Below, in pieces: positions 1-8,444 of a DNA stretch of 64,000 nt. A model generated the notes under the pieces. That model saw only the letters and a program-made list of their open reading frames with translations. It had not been told where the DNA came from and made no database searches. Every line of letters begins with the position of its first letter. Within the stretch, counting starts at the first letter, position 1. The stretch comes from JAEUIV01 sp033763795 (GTDB lineage: Bacteria > Planctomycetota > Phycisphaerae > Phycisphaerales > UBA1924), in the NCBI GenBank assembly GCA_033763795.1, contig JANRJV010000040.1, forward strand, positions 14,956 to 78,955, written 5' to 3'. A program made the position numbers and the translations under genes.

Positions 1-1867
1 CGAGCGTCGCAGACTGCAGCGGCGCGGGGAGCCCGTGGGTCAGCGCGCCCTCCAGCCGGTCGCCCGCCGCGCCGCCCCGGCGGAGAAGGGGGGCGCGGTC
101 CTCGGAAACGGGGCGGGGCATGCTCCAGCGCGGCCCGCCCAGCCAATCGCCCTGGAAGGTCTTGATGGTGGCGCGGGCGGGCGCGTCGATGGACGTCATC
201 TGGCGGACGTTGATGGTGTAGCCGCGCGCATCGGGGAAGCTGTTGAGCGGCTCGGCGTCCGGGGTCGACCAGGGGGTGATCGCCTGGCGCCACGACTGGT
301 CGGCGCCGTCCTCACCGATCGCGACGCGCTGCTGGCCGTAGGTCGGGAGCAGGACGCTCGCGAAGACGCGGGCCCGCTGCACCGGCTCCCCGAAGACATG
401 ATCGAGCACGGTGTAGTGCCACGACTGCGCCTGCTTGGGGCGGAGGGCCTGAGCGCCGGCCCAGGCGATCCCCGTGAACGCGGCGGCGACGACGACGAAC
501 AGGGCCCACGAGTGGCGCTCCAGCGAGCGCGTCTTGAGCAGCGTGTAGCCCAGCGGCCCGGCGACCAGCCAGTACGTGATGAAGACGCTGAGCCCCAGCA
601 GCACGCCCACGCCCGCTTCGCGGCTCTTGGAGATCAGCTCGCCTATGCGCGCATCGACCCACGCGGGCGGCGCGTTGGGCCTCACCATGCCGCGGGAAGC
701 GTGCACCTCGCTCTCGGCGAGGCTGGGGGCGGCGGCGCGGCGGCCGATGATCCGCGGCCAGAGCGCATCAGCCCTCAGGGGCTCGCGCTGCTGCAGCGCT
801 CGGGCGTTGAGGTCGACGCCCAGGTGGGTCACCATGCCCGCGCCGACGATGCGCCGGGCAGCCACGCATCCGTGCGGACCGACGATCAGAGGCGTCATCT
901 CGCTGGTCGTCGCGTCCGGCCGCCTGACGAAGCGATGGATGGGCGTGCGGAAGCGCTCGTCGTTCCACAGCCCGCCGGTCAGCCAGAAGCGATACCCGCC
1001 GAGCGTCGCTTCGCTGACGCGTTCGATGGTGGCGGCGGGGAGCAGGTCCGCCAGCGGGTTGGAGGCGGAGGTCCAGGCGTTGCCGACGGGGGGGATGATG
1101 ACGATGAGGTGGCCGCCGCGGTTGATCCACTCGCGGAGTGCCTCGACCTGCAGACCGCCGGGGATGGTGGACGGGTCGCCCTCGGACCAGAGGATCGTCT
1201 CGAAGGAGCTCAGGCCCATCCACTGGTCGGGGAGCAGATCGGGCCTCAGCCCTGAAACGAGGCGGACGATCTCGTGCGCCCCCGGCGCGAGGTCGGTACC
1301 CCGGGATGTGACGCCGTATTGCTCGAGGGCGGCGGTGCCGGCCCCGATGACCGCGGCGAGCGCATCGCCCTGTGGCGCGACCTGCCGCGCGACGATGGGC
1401 GACCAGCCGAGCTGCCGGCCGATGTCGAAGGAGCCGTCCTCACGCGCCGACGCTTCGCTGATGCTGACCCGCAGTACGGAGCCCTGCGCCAGGTCCCACG
1501 GCATGCGCGCGTAGAGCCACACGCCGACCTCCCGCCCCGGGCTGAGCGTGACGAAGCGCGTGTACAGGGCGGTGTCTCCGTCGGCGTCGCGGAGATGCAG
1601 GCGCACGGCGGCATCGACTGCGGGGCGATCGCCCCGGTAGAGCACGGCGAGCCGCAGCCCGGCCCAGTCGCCCGCGCGGACGAGGTCTCCGACTCCGAAT
1701 GTCTCGACGCGAACGGCCACCTCGCCGGCGTCCGCCGGTACGGGCGGGGCGACGGCGCCGGGGATTGCGGGCGTGGGGGCCGGCATGGCGTGAGCGGCCG
1801 AGAGCAGCGCGCCCAACCAGATTGCCCAGGCCGCCACGATGAACTGGAAAACCCCGCGGGGACTCAC
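1..1867 (-). CDS. Envelope membrane protein with two central TM segments (3' end outside window)
   Basis: The frame starts at a GTG and runs off the left edge, so about 622 residues are visible. It begins with a hydrophobic signal-like stretch (residues 5-27) followed by an Ala/Pro linker. The middle contains a predicted alpha/beta domain in which a region near residues 225-260 reads like a glutamine-amidotransferase-like or DUF4350-type fold (motif GGHLIVIIPP). Two membrane helices follow at about 415-435 and 448-468, then a further soluble part. I do not recognise a catalytic set. Proteins of this layout are often found beside DUF58/BatA-like genes in Planctomycetes, but those neighbours would lie outside the window. 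No Shine-Dalgarno is seen; a TATACT hexamer ends 6 nt before the GTG. The coding frame is clear from codon use; the function is unknown. Confidence 0.8.
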   Translation of the reverse strand, partial: MSPRGVFQFIVAAWAIWLGALLSAAHAMPAPTPAIPGAVAPPVPADAGEVAVRVETFGVGDLVRAGDWAGLRLAVLYRGDRPAVDAAVRLHLRDADGDTALYTRFVTLSPGREVGVWLYARMPWDLAQGSVLRVSISEASAREDGSFDIGRQLGWSPIVARQVAPQGDALAAVIGAGTAALEQYGVTSRGTDLAPGAHEIVRLVSGLRPDLLPDQWMGLSSFETILWSEGDPSTIPGGLQVEALREWINRGGHLIVIIPPVGNAWTSASNPLADLLPAATIERVSEATLGGYRFWLTGGLWNDERFRTPIHRFVRRPDATTSEMTPLIVGPHGCVAARRIVGAGMVTHLGVDLNARALQQREPLRADALWPRIIGRRAAAPSLAESEVHASRGMVRPNAPPAWVDARIGELISKSREAGVGVLLGLSVFITYWLVAGPLGYTLLKTRSLERHSWALFVVVAAAFTGIAWAGAQALRPKQAQSWHYTVLDHVFGEPVQRARVFASVLLPTYGQQRVAIGEDGADQSWRQAITPWSTPDAEPLNSFPDARGYTINVRQMTSIDAPARATIKTFQGDWLGGPRWSMPRPVSEDRAPLLRRGGAAGDRLEGALTHGLPAPLQSATL

Positions 1868-1873
1868 GGGCGG

Positions 1874-1879
1874 AGTATA
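1874..1879 (-). promoter_or_regulatory. Possible -10 element of a leaderless transcript
   Basis: Read on the minus strand this is TATACT, five of six matches to TATAAT, with only 6 nt before the GTG at 1867. If used, transcription would begin at or next to the start codon. No convincing -35 was found at 16-18 nt upstream. Confidence 0.35.
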
Positions 1880-1909
1880 TCGGGCTCAACCGGGGATCTC
1901 GCCCAGCCG

Positions 1910-2149
1910 ATGGGGCTGGGCGTGGTCCTCAACCCCACATCGATGATGCTGACCGGGCTGATCGCCGGAATCACGGTCCTGGCGATCCTCAACGCGATGG
2001 CGGCGGTCGCAGACCGCGAAATGGCGGTGCTCCTGCTCAAGCGCGAGACCAAGCGCCTGCGCGAGGAGTATGAGCGCCGGATCCAGGAGATGCGCCGCGG
2101 GCGCATCGAGACCGTCGAGATCGTGACCGAAGAGAAGAACGCTGCGTGA
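1910..2149 (+). CDS. Small membrane protein with C-terminal coiled coil
   Basis: This 79-aa protein has one hydrophobic helix at about residues 12-33, then a strongly charged heptad-like helix rich in Arg and Glu (about 44-72). Such a layout suits a single-pass anchor with a cytoplasmic coiled coil. The gene is divergent from the GTG-started membrane protein, with only 42 bp between the two starts. The ATG at 1910 was chosen because the hydrophobic segment follows it closely; a GTG at 1922 would also work. The family is not recognised. It converges on the M20 peptidase gene after 42 bp. Confidence 0.65.
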   Translation: MGLGVVLNPTSMMLTGLIAGITVLAILNAMAAVADREMAVLLLKRETKRLREEYERRIQEMRRGRIETVEIVTEEKNAA

Positions 2150-2191
2150 ACGAGTGGCGGGCGCCGGCGGGCGGATGAGCCCCGGCCCCCC

Positions 2192-3616
2192 CTACTTCTT
2201 CATTGAGCCGAACTCGCCCAGCAGCCGGGCGTGCGTCTGCATGCCCATGCGGAAGCAGGAGAGCTCGAACTTCTCGTTGGGCGAGTGCACGCGGTCGTCT
2301 TCGAGGCCGAAGCCGACGAGGAGGGTGTCGAGTCCCAGGCGTCCCTTGAGCATGCCGACGACCGGGATGGACCCGCCGCTCTTGATGAGGTGAGGCTTGG
2401 AGCCCTTGATGCGTTCCATGGCGCGGGCCGCGGCCTGCAGGTAGGGCGAGTCGATCGAGACGTTTCCCGCGAAGCCGCCGCTGTGCTTCTTGAACTCCCA
2501 GCGGCATCCCGGCGGCGTGCGCGCATCGAGCCAGGCTTTGAACTGGCGCTCGACGAACGCGGGGTCCTGGTTCGCGACCAGGCGGAAGCTGACCTTGGCG
2601 CCGGCGAAGCTCGGGATGACCGTCTTGGAGCCGGGGCCCATGTAGCCGCCGTAGATCCCGTTGATCTCCGCGGTGGGGCGGGCCCATTCGCGCTCGGTGG
2701 CGGTCCAGCCTTTTTCGCCGATGTCGGCCTGCGGTGACAGACCGATTTTGCCGAGTGCGGCGTTGGAGTCGATGGGCAGCGCCTTCCACGCGGCGCGCTC
2801 CTGCGCGGCGGGCTCCAGCACGGCGTCGTAGAAGCCCGGCACGGTTACGCGGCGGTTCTCGTCCCACAACTGCGCCAGGACGCGGACCAGCTCGTTCGCC
2901 GGGTTCGGGACGCGGCCTCCCCAGAGGCCCGAGTGCAGGTCCTGATCGGGGCCGTGGAGAATGACCTCTGTGTAGCACAGGCCGCGCACGCCGTAGGTGA
3001 TCGCGGGATGGCCGCGGACGAGCATGTTGGTGTCGCTGATCACGCAGACGTCCGCGGCCCGCAGCTCCTCCGCGTGCGCGTCGACGTAGGCGTAGAGGTT
3101 CTTGCTGCCCGACTCTTCCTCGCCTTCCAGCAGCACGGAGAGCTTGACGGGGCAGCCACCCCCCTCCTCCTTCCACGCGAGCAGCGCTTCGAGGAAGGTC
3201 ATGACCTGGCCCTTGTCATCGACCGCGCCGCGGGCGACGACGCGCTCGCCGGTTTCGCCTTGCGACTGCTTGATGACCGGCTCGAACGGAGGGCTCTCCC
3301 AGAGCTCAAGCGGCTCGGGCGGCTGGACGTCGTAGTGCCCGTAGAAGAGGACGTGCGGCCCGGAGTATCCCGCGGGCCCGGGGTGATGGGCCCAGACGAT
3401 CGGGTGCCCGCGCTTTTCCGGGGTGCCCGTCTCGCGGATCTCGACGCTGAGCCCCGCCGCGCGGAGACGCTCCGCGGCCCACTCGCCGGCGCGGCGAACG
3501 TCCGCGGCCCACTTCGGATCGGTGCTGATGCTGGGGATCCTGAGCCACGCGACGAGGCGATCGAGCGACTCCTTTTCGCGAGACGTCAGACGAGCGAGGA
3601 CGCGATCGAGCGACAT
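2192..3616 (-). CDS. M20 family metallopeptidase (dipeptidase / deacylase type)
   Basis: A 474-aa zinc hydrolase of the M20/ArgE-DapE-CPG2 family, which removes amino acids or acyl groups from small peptides or amides in the cytoplasm. The metal and catalytic positions are visible: His94 and Asp96 in GHYDVQPPEP, the Asp pair at 133-134 in VDDKGQ, the general-base region EGEEESGS (164-171), Asp195, and a late His at 444 in HSPNE. The dimerisation (lid) domain sits between about 205 and 320. Length fits the 450-480 aa dipeptidase branch (PF01546 with PF07687). The substrate cannot be told from the sequence. The start has GGAG 7 nt upstream. Confidence 0.93.
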   Translation of the reverse strand: MSLDRVLARLTSREKESLDRLVAWLRIPSISTDPKWAADVRRAGEWAAERLRAAGLSVEIRETGTPEKRGHPIVWAHHPGPAGYSGPHVLFYGHYDVQPPEPLELWESPPFEPVIKQSQGETGERVVARGAVDDKGQVMTFLEALLAWKEEGGGCPVKLSVLLEGEEESGSKNLYAYVDAHAEELRAADVCVISDTNMLVRGHPAITYGVRGLCYTEVILHGPDQDLHSGLWGGRVPNPANELVRVLAQLWDENRRVTVPGFYDAVLEPAAQERAAWKALPIDSNAALGKIGLSPQADIGEKGWTATEREWARPTAEINGIYGGYMGPGSKTVIPSFAGAKVSFRLVANQDPAFVERQFKAWLDARTPPGCRWEFKKHSGGFAGNVSIDSPYLQAAARAMERIKGSKPHLIKSGGSIPVVGMLKGRLGLDTLLVGFGLEDDRVHSPNEKFELSCFRMGMQTHARLLGEFGSMKK

Positions 3617-3706
3617 GCGGAAGCTCCGGGTGCGGCGGGAGCCGCGGCTGGTGGAGCATTTGTAGCGGATCCCACGCGCGAGGATGCGGCGGCCCGCGCC
3701 CGGCGG

Positions 3707-4075
3707 TCACATGGACGCGGCGACCAGCAGCGTCACGGTCAGCACACCCAGTCCCAGCGCGATCGCGCCGCTGAGGACCGCGAGGCGCGACCCGATGGTC
3801 CGCCGCGGCGCACGGCTTACGGTCGGCGCGGTGCGGCAGAGGATGGAGGTGCTGCGGCGGGCGGGAGCCGCGGTGACGCGCGCGTCGCCCGAAGGCTCGA
3901 ATCCCTCCATCTCGGCGTAGGAGCGCGGCGGCCTTGCGTAGAGGTCCGCCCCGCAGCGCGGGCAGACCCAGGAGGGCTGGTCTGAAGTGGGCTGGAGCGC
4001 CCCGCCGTCGAACCCGCACCCGCGACACATGCGTCGGCTGAGGCGGACGGGGATGACGGAACCGGCGCGTGCCAT
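3707..4075 (-). CDS. Zinc-ribbon membrane-anchored small protein
   Basis: This 122-aa protein has two Cys-x-x-Cys pairs, CRGC at residues 17-20 and CPRC at 38-41, which should form a C4 zinc ribbon. Then comes a short segment with PPRSYAEMEGF, a low-complexity linker, and a C-terminal membrane helix (about 97-120). The layout suggests a cytoplasmic zinc ribbon tethered to the membrane. I know no assigned function. The start has no Shine-Dalgarno; a promoter-like pair lies immediately upstream, which would make the transcript nearly leaderless. Confidence 0.72.
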   Translation of the reverse strand: MARAGSVIPVRLSRRMCRGCGFDGGALQPTSDQPSWVCPRCGADLYARPPRSYAEMEGFEPSGDARVTAAPARRSTSILCRTAPTVSRAPRRTIGSRLAVLSGAIALGLGVLTVTLLVAASM

Positions 4076-4084
4076 CCAGATCGG

Positions 4085-4112
4085 AATATAACGCGCTTTT
4101 CTACCCCGTCAT
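4085..4112 (-). promoter_or_regulatory. Sigma-70-like promoter for the zinc-ribbon gene
   Basis: On the minus strand, ATGACG (four matches to TTGACA) is followed after 16 nt by TATATT (five matches to TATAAT). The -10 ends 9 nt before the ATG at 4075, so the mRNA leader would be a few nucleotides at most. Confidence 0.45.
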
Positions 4113-4138
4113 TCCCGGCGCGTGCTAAAACTGACGCG

Positions 4139-4795
4139 ATGCTTCGTCCCGTGCGCACGGTCGCGGACTGGGCCGCCCTACTCCGATCCGCGGCGGCGGA
4201 GTCCGGGGTTTTCGCGGGTCAGGCCCCGTCGATTGAAGGATTTCGAGACGAGCTGGGCCAGCACCGCCCGACGGACGAGCCGTTCCTGCGGTGGCGGGCG
4301 CATCGGGCCGGGGCCGCGCCGCGGCGGCTGGCGGTGATCCCCGGAGCGCTGGACGCCGCGTTGTGGGCGTCGCTGCTCGGCGACGGTGCGGATGCTGAAT
4401 CGCTGCTGGGCGGCGTGGCGGGAGCGGAGCGGTCGGAGATGGACCGCGGGTCGCTGCTGCCGCGGTCGATGCACCGGACGATCGAAGTGTGGACGGAGAC
4501 CGAGCTGGCGGCGCTGCACGCGCTGTCGTGGCTGGGCCGAACCAGCGGGCGGTCGCATCTGAGCGCACGGTGCCGTGACGCGGTGGTGTGGCACGTGGAA
4601 CATCTGCAGCCGGACAACGCGACCAATCGCCCGTGGAGCGTGCATCTGTTCGCGGAGGCGGGGGTTGCGGGCGACCTGGACGCGCAGATGTACGCGGAGA
4701 CGCTGCTGCACAACTGCCGGGTGGGGCTGGGGCGGCCCGACCGGCTGAGTGCGCACATCTGCCTCGATGCGGCGGAGTGGCTTTCGGGAGCCTGA
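4139..4795 (+). CDS. Hypothetical protein, 218 aa
   Basis: An uncharacterised soluble protein with no signal peptide or membrane helix. It is Ala/Arg/Leu-rich and predicted mainly helical, with conserved-looking blocks around residues 91-131 (ending ELAALHALSWLGR), 150-160 (VVWHVEHLQPDN) and 185-200 (MYAETLLHNCRVG). His-rich positions (His153, His155, His191) could bind a metal, but this is a guess. It is divergent from the zinc-ribbon gene with 63 bp between starts and converges on tatA. Codon use is typical of the neighbours, so I regard it as a real gene without an assignable family. Confidence 0.72.
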   Translation: MLRPVRTVADWAALLRSAAAESGVFAGQAPSIEGFRDELGQHRPTDEPFLRWRAHRAGAAPRRLAVIPGALDAALWASLLGDGADAESLLGGVAGAERSEMDRGSLLPRSMHRTIEVWTETELAALHALSWLGRTSGRSHLSARCRDAVVWHVEHLQPDNATNRPWSVHLFAEAGVAGDLDAQMYAETLLHNCRVGLGRPDRLSAHICLDAAEWLSGA

Positions 4796-4838
4796 GGGGC
4801 GCCGGGCGCGCCGGGGGTGCGGGGCGCCGGCGGGGACG

Positions 4839-5120
4839 TCAGGAGATCTGTTCCTCGACGCGGTCGTTCACGCTGACGCGGCGCTGATCTCCCGAGGCGA
4901 TGGCGGGGCGGGCGGGCTCGCTGGCGCGGGGGGTGGAGGGCTGGCTCGAGGCGGACTCGATCTCTTCCTCGACGCCCTTGATGCCCTTCTTGAACTCGAC
5001 GATGGAGCGGCCCAGGCTGCGGCCGACCTCGGGGAGACGGCTTCCGAACAGCAGGAGCCCCAGCGCCAGAACGATCAGCCACTCCGCGCCGCTGGGCATA
5101 CCGAGGAATGCGAGGGGCAT
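4839..5120 (-). CDS. tatA: Twin-arginine translocase subunit TatA
   Basis: A 93-aa TatA/TatB-family protein that forms the pore-like part of the Tat pathway exporting folded proteins. It starts with a short membrane helix (about 13-25), then the hallmark FG hinge in LLFGSRLPEVGRSLGR, an amphipathic helix with EFKKGIKG, and a charged disordered tail. This length and hinge suit TatA better than TatB. The ATG at 5120 was chosen over one 75 nt upstream because AAGGA lies 9 nt before it and the helix then begins near the N-terminus. No tatC is visible. A Tat-like signal is present in the DUF1501 protein of this window. Confidence 0.88.
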   Translation of the reverse strand: MPLAFLGMPSGAEWLIVLALGLLLFGSRLPEVGRSLGRSIVEFKKGIKGVEEEIESASSQPSTPRASEPARPAIASGDQRRVSVNDRVEEQIS

Positions 5121-5249
5121 GGAACGATGTCCTTTCGGGTGAGCGGGGGAGGGCGAGCGGCGTCCCGTGAAAACGGCGAACGTCGGGGTATTCAACCCCG
5201 GCCGGGCCTCCCAGTCAACGCCCGACCGGGGGCGTCCTTGCGGCCGGGT

Positions 5250-6119
5250 TCACGCGGGGGCTGTTTCCCACGCGGCGACCACGTTGTCCAGGAGCATGGC
5301 GACCGTGACGGGCCCGACCCCGCCGGGGACGGGGCTGATCCAGCCCGCGACGTCCCGCACTTCGTCGAAAGCGACGTCGCCGACCGTTTTCGTCTTGCCG
5401 TCGGCGGCGGCGACGCGGTTGATGCCCACGTCGATGACGACTGCGCCGGGCCTGACCCACGAGGCGCGGACCAGCCCTGGCGAGCCCGCGGCGGCGACGA
5501 GGATGTCTGCTTGGCGCGTGAGCTCGGTGATCTTGTCGGTGTGCTTGGTGCAGGAGACGACGGTCGCTTCGCGGCGCATCAGCATGACGGCGACGGGCTT
5601 GCCCACGATGTCCGAAGCGCCGACGCAGACGGCGAAGCGGCCCCGCAGCTCGACGCCCGTGGACTCGATCATCCTGAGGACGGCGAGGGCGGTGCAGGGG
5701 GCGAGCGAGGAGCGGCCGTAGACGATGTTCCCGATGTTGGCGGGGTTGACTCCCTCGACGTCCTTGGCGGGGGCGATGCGGCTCTGGACGCGGTAGGCGT
5801 CGACGCTCTGCGGCAGGGGCATGTGCACCATGATGGCGCGGACGCGCGGATCGGCGTTCAGGCGGTCGACCAGCGCGCCGATGTCGTCCTCGGAGGAATG
5901 GGCCGGGAGCTCGTGCAGCGCATAGTCGATGCCCAGCTCGGCGCACATCTTTGCCTGGTTCTCGGCGTAGACGCGGGCGGCGGCGTCGGAGGCGCCCGTG
6001 ACGAGCACGGCGTCGAGCCTGACGGCGGCTCCGGCGGCGCGGAGCTCCCTTGCGCGGCGCGCGACGCGGGCGCGTTCCTGCTCTGCGAGCAGCTTGCCGT
6101 CGATCAACCGGGCCGACAT
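5250..6119 (-). CDS. folD: FolD-like methylenetetrahydrofolate dehydrogenase with altered cyclohydrolase site
   Basis: A 289-aa protein with both FolD domains: the catalytic N-terminal half (1-140) and a Rossmann NADP domain with GASDIVGKP (167-175). The family oxidises 5,10-methylene-THF and hydrolyses 5,10-methenyl-THF to 10-formyl-THF. Aligning to human MTHFD1, Tyr52 is kept (Tyr51 here), but Lys56 becomes Gln55, Gln100 becomes His99, Asp125 becomes Glu122, and the cofactor Arg173 is Ala. Lys56 is the lysine needed for cyclohydrolase activity, so this may be a dehydrogenase-only or differently tuned enzyme. The start is set by AAGGAG about 6 nt upstream. A TATAGT box at 6146-6151 could be the -10. 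Confidence 0.9.
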   Translation of the reverse strand: MSARLIDGKLLAEQERARVARRARELRAAGAAVRLDAVLVTGASDAAARVYAENQAKMCAELGIDYALHELPAHSSEDDIGALVDRLNADPRVRAIMVHMPLPQSVDAYRVQSRIAPAKDVEGVNPANIGNIVYGRSSLAPCTALAVLRMIESTGVELRGRFAVCVGASDIVGKPVAVMLMRREATVVSCTKHTDKITELTRQADILVAAAGSPGLVRASWVRPGAVVIDVGINRVAAADGKTKTVGDVAFDEVRDVAGWISPVPGGVGPVTVAMLLDNVVAAWETAPA

Positions 6120-6190
6120 CTGGGCTCCTTCCGCACGGGAGGATGACTATATCGGTTGCGGGGCGGGCTCTGATGGGGGCGGAATCGTCC

Positions 6191-6232
6191 GGAAAAGAAA
6201 GGAGCCCGAGGACGCTGGAAGCGTCCCCGGGC
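6191..6232 (-). terminator. Rho-independent terminator of the propeller gene
   Basis: Read on the minus strand, a 12-position stem with one mismatch (6204-6215 with 6221-6232) and a 5-nt loop is followed by a pyrimidine run, CTTTCTTTTC. It lies about 70 bp after the stop of the exported propeller gene and before folD, separating the two. Confidence 0.75.
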
Positions 6233-6304
6233 CCGCGATCACACAACCGGCGTGGTGTCTGATCCCTGTGCTCGCTCGCTATGCGGCGGACATCTCCGCG
6301 GGTT

Positions 6305-8401
6305 TCAGTTGCAGTCGGTGTTGAAGTTCTGGAGGACGCTGGTGATGTCGGAGAAGTTCACCGAGCCGTCGCAGTTGGCGTCGCCGGGGCCGGAGGCGGC
6401 GCCATAGGCAGCGTTGAAGCTCTGGAGGACGGCGGTGATGTCCGAGAAGTCGACGTTGCCCGGGATGTTCTTGTTGGCGTTGCCGGGGCAGCAGGGGATG
6501 CAGCTGCTGACGTTGAACTGGTAGAAGCCCGAGTCGAGGTTGAAGCCGCTGAGGCGGATGATGACGGTCTGGCCCTGGGTGAGGAAGAGGGTGATGCTGG
6601 AGTTGCGGTTGGCGGCGCCGTTGATGTCGTCGTTGCAGGTGATGATGTTGGCGGTGGTCCCGGGGCAGGCGGTGTGTGCGGAGAGGACGGTGTCGAAGGA
6701 GGAGCCGTTGGTGTCGAAGGTGACCTGTCCGTCGCAGACGGCGGTGTAGGTGAACCAGGAGTCGGGGCTGTCGCTGGAGGTTCCGCAGGTGGCGTCGCCC
6801 TCGTTGCCGGCGGTGTAGGTGTCGCCGAAGTAGACGCCGATATTGACGACGGACTGGATGGTGGAGCAGGTGTCGTTGGTGTCGTTGCGGAGGGCTCGGA
6901 CGAAGACGTCGGGCGAGTTGCCGGTCTGATCGCCGTTGATGAGGTTGGTGGCGTTGCTCTGGTAGGCGACGAAGCGGCCGTCGGCGGAGATGGCGGCGGA
7001 GAAGGAGCTGCCGTTGCCCTGGGCGCCGGCGGCGAAGGGGTTGGAGGAGACGGGGACGAGGGTTGTCACATCGAAGTCGCGGTCGTGGACGAAGACGTCG
7101 AGGAAGCCGTTTTCATCGGTGCATCCGAAGAGTCCGCAGGAGTTGTTGGTGGCGTTGGACTGGAAGGCGACGTAGCGCCCGTCGTCGGAGATGGAGGGGG
7201 CGAAGCTGTCGTCGTTCAGGGGGTTGATGGAGCCTCCGGGGAGTGGCAGGGCGCTGCGGCCCTTGGAGACGCGCTCGATGGCCTGCTGGCCGGGTTCGTC
7301 GAAGGTGTTGTCGTTGTCGGCGTCGCGGTCGTAGACGAAGACGTCGACGAGGTTCTGGTTGTCGGCGGGGTCGAGGTCGTCGTTGCGCGAGTCGAAGGCG
7401 ACGTAGCGACCGGTGCCCGAGATGGAGGGGTTGAAGGAGTTGGCGCTGGGCTCGCCCTCGCCGCCGTCGGCGCGCTGGCTGACGCGGTAGGTGTCGCCCT
7501 GCATGTCGCGGACGAAGATGTCGATGGAGTTGTTGAAATCGGAGAAGACGTGTCGCGACGAGCCGCTCTCGAAGGCGATGTGGCGGCCGTCGGCGGAGAT
7601 CGCGGGGTTGTCGGTGTACCCGTTGTGATCGCAGTTGGCGCAGGAGATGCTGGGGGTGACGAGCTCGGTGATGGCGGCGTTGGGGGCCCCGCCGGCCTCG
7701 TCGAAGACGCCGTCGTTGTCGGCGTCGCGGTCGCGGCGGTAGACGTTGGTAAAGGCCTCGCTGCCGGCGAAGTCGAAGTCCGAGACGAAGGCGACGTAGC
7801 GCCCGTCGGCGGAGATGGTGCCCGAGTAGGCGCCGTGGGTGCAGGTCTGGTTGGGGCAGGACCCGAAGGACTGGCTCTCGGTGGAGGTGAGCGAGACGCG
7901 GACGGTCCGGGTCTTGCCGGCGCCGGGCTCGTCGAAGATGCCGTTCTGGTCGAGGTCGCGGTCGCGGACGAAGACGTCCTCGACGTCGTTGGTGTCGCCC
8001 GAGACGAGGTTGCTGGCGAAGCTGGAGAAGACGACGAATCGGCCGTCGTCGGACATGACGCGTGCGCCGGGGTGGGCGACGGCGCTGCCCGAGTTTGCGA
8101 GTACCTGGGGCATGGAGGGGTCGGGGACGCTGATCTTGGCGGTGGTGTTGAGGTAGCGGTCGCGGACCCAGACGTCGGCGAAGTTCGTTTCGCCCGGGGC
8201 GACGTTGGTCGCGCCGGTGACGAAGAGGACGAACCGTCCGTCGGGCGAGACGCGGCCGCCGGTGCTGGAGGCGTTTGCCTGAGCGTTGCCCGTTGTGAGG
8301 GCGGCGAGCTCATTGTCGCTGGCGAGGGCCGGTGCGGCGCAGGCAAGCGCGGCCAGAACGAGGACGGGGGTGCGGCGAGTGTGTGTGATCGCGCGGACCA
8401 T
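6305..8401 (-). CDS. Exported seven-bladed PD40/TolB-like propeller protein with dockerin-like C-terminus
   Basis: A 698-aa secreted protein. The signal peptide spans about residues 1-28, cleaved near ALAS. Seven S-x-D-G-R-[YF]-V-A-F strands occur at about 52, 117, 197, 269, 328, 405 and 472, giving a seven-bladed propeller. Three blades carry 12-residue Asp-rich loops (147-158, 224-235, 358-369) that look like calcium loops. Residues 510-635 are Cys-rich and resemble a pre-peptidase C-terminal beta domain. The end has two dockerin-like repeats, the second being GDANCDGSVNFSDITSVLQNF. The ATG at 8401 has AAGGAG 10 nt upstream and places the signal peptide at the N-terminus; an ATG 105 nt upstream does neither. 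Ligand unknown. Confidence 0.88.
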   Translation of the reverse strand: MVRAITHTRRTPVLVLAALACAAPALASDNELAALTTGNAQANASSTGGRVSPDGRFVLFVTGATNVAPGETNFADVWVRDRYLNTTAKISVPDPSMPQVLANSGSAVAHPGARVMSDDGRFVVFSSFASNLVSGDTNDVEDVFVRDRDLDQNGIFDEPGAGKTRTVRVSLTSTESQSFGSCPNQTCTHGAYSGTISADGRYVAFVSDFDFAGSEAFTNVYRRDRDADNDGVFDEAGGAPNAAITELVTPSISCANCDHNGYTDNPAISADGRHIAFESGSSRHVFSDFNNSIDIFVRDMQGDTYRVSQRADGGEGEPSANSFNPSISGTGRYVAFDSRNDDLDPADNQNLVDVFVYDRDADNDNTFDEPGQQAIERVSKGRSALPLPGGSINPLNDDSFAPSISDDGRYVAFQSNATNNSCGLFGCTDENGFLDVFVHDRDFDVTTLVPVSSNPFAAGAQGNGSSFSAAISADGRFVAYQSNATNLINGDQTGNSPDVFVRALRNDTNDTCSTIQSVVNIGVYFGDTYTAGNEGDATCGTSSDSPDSWFTYTAVCDGQVTFDTNGSSFDTVLSAHTACPGTTANIITCNDDINGAANRNSSITLFLTQGQTVIIRLSGFNLDSGFYQFNVSSCIPCCPGNANKNIPGNVDFSDITAVLQSFNAAYGAASGPGDANCDGSVNFSDITSVLQNFNTDCN

Positions 8402-8444
8402 GTGAATCGGTCTCCTTCTCCCTCTGTGAGGAGGGCGTGGGTGA

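Noticed and set aside
35..1514. Two plus-strand open frames of 312-406 codons at the left edge
   Set aside because: The minus-strand frame gives a signal peptide, two membrane helices and natural codon use, starting at GTG 1867; the plus frames are Arg/Asp-rich shadows.
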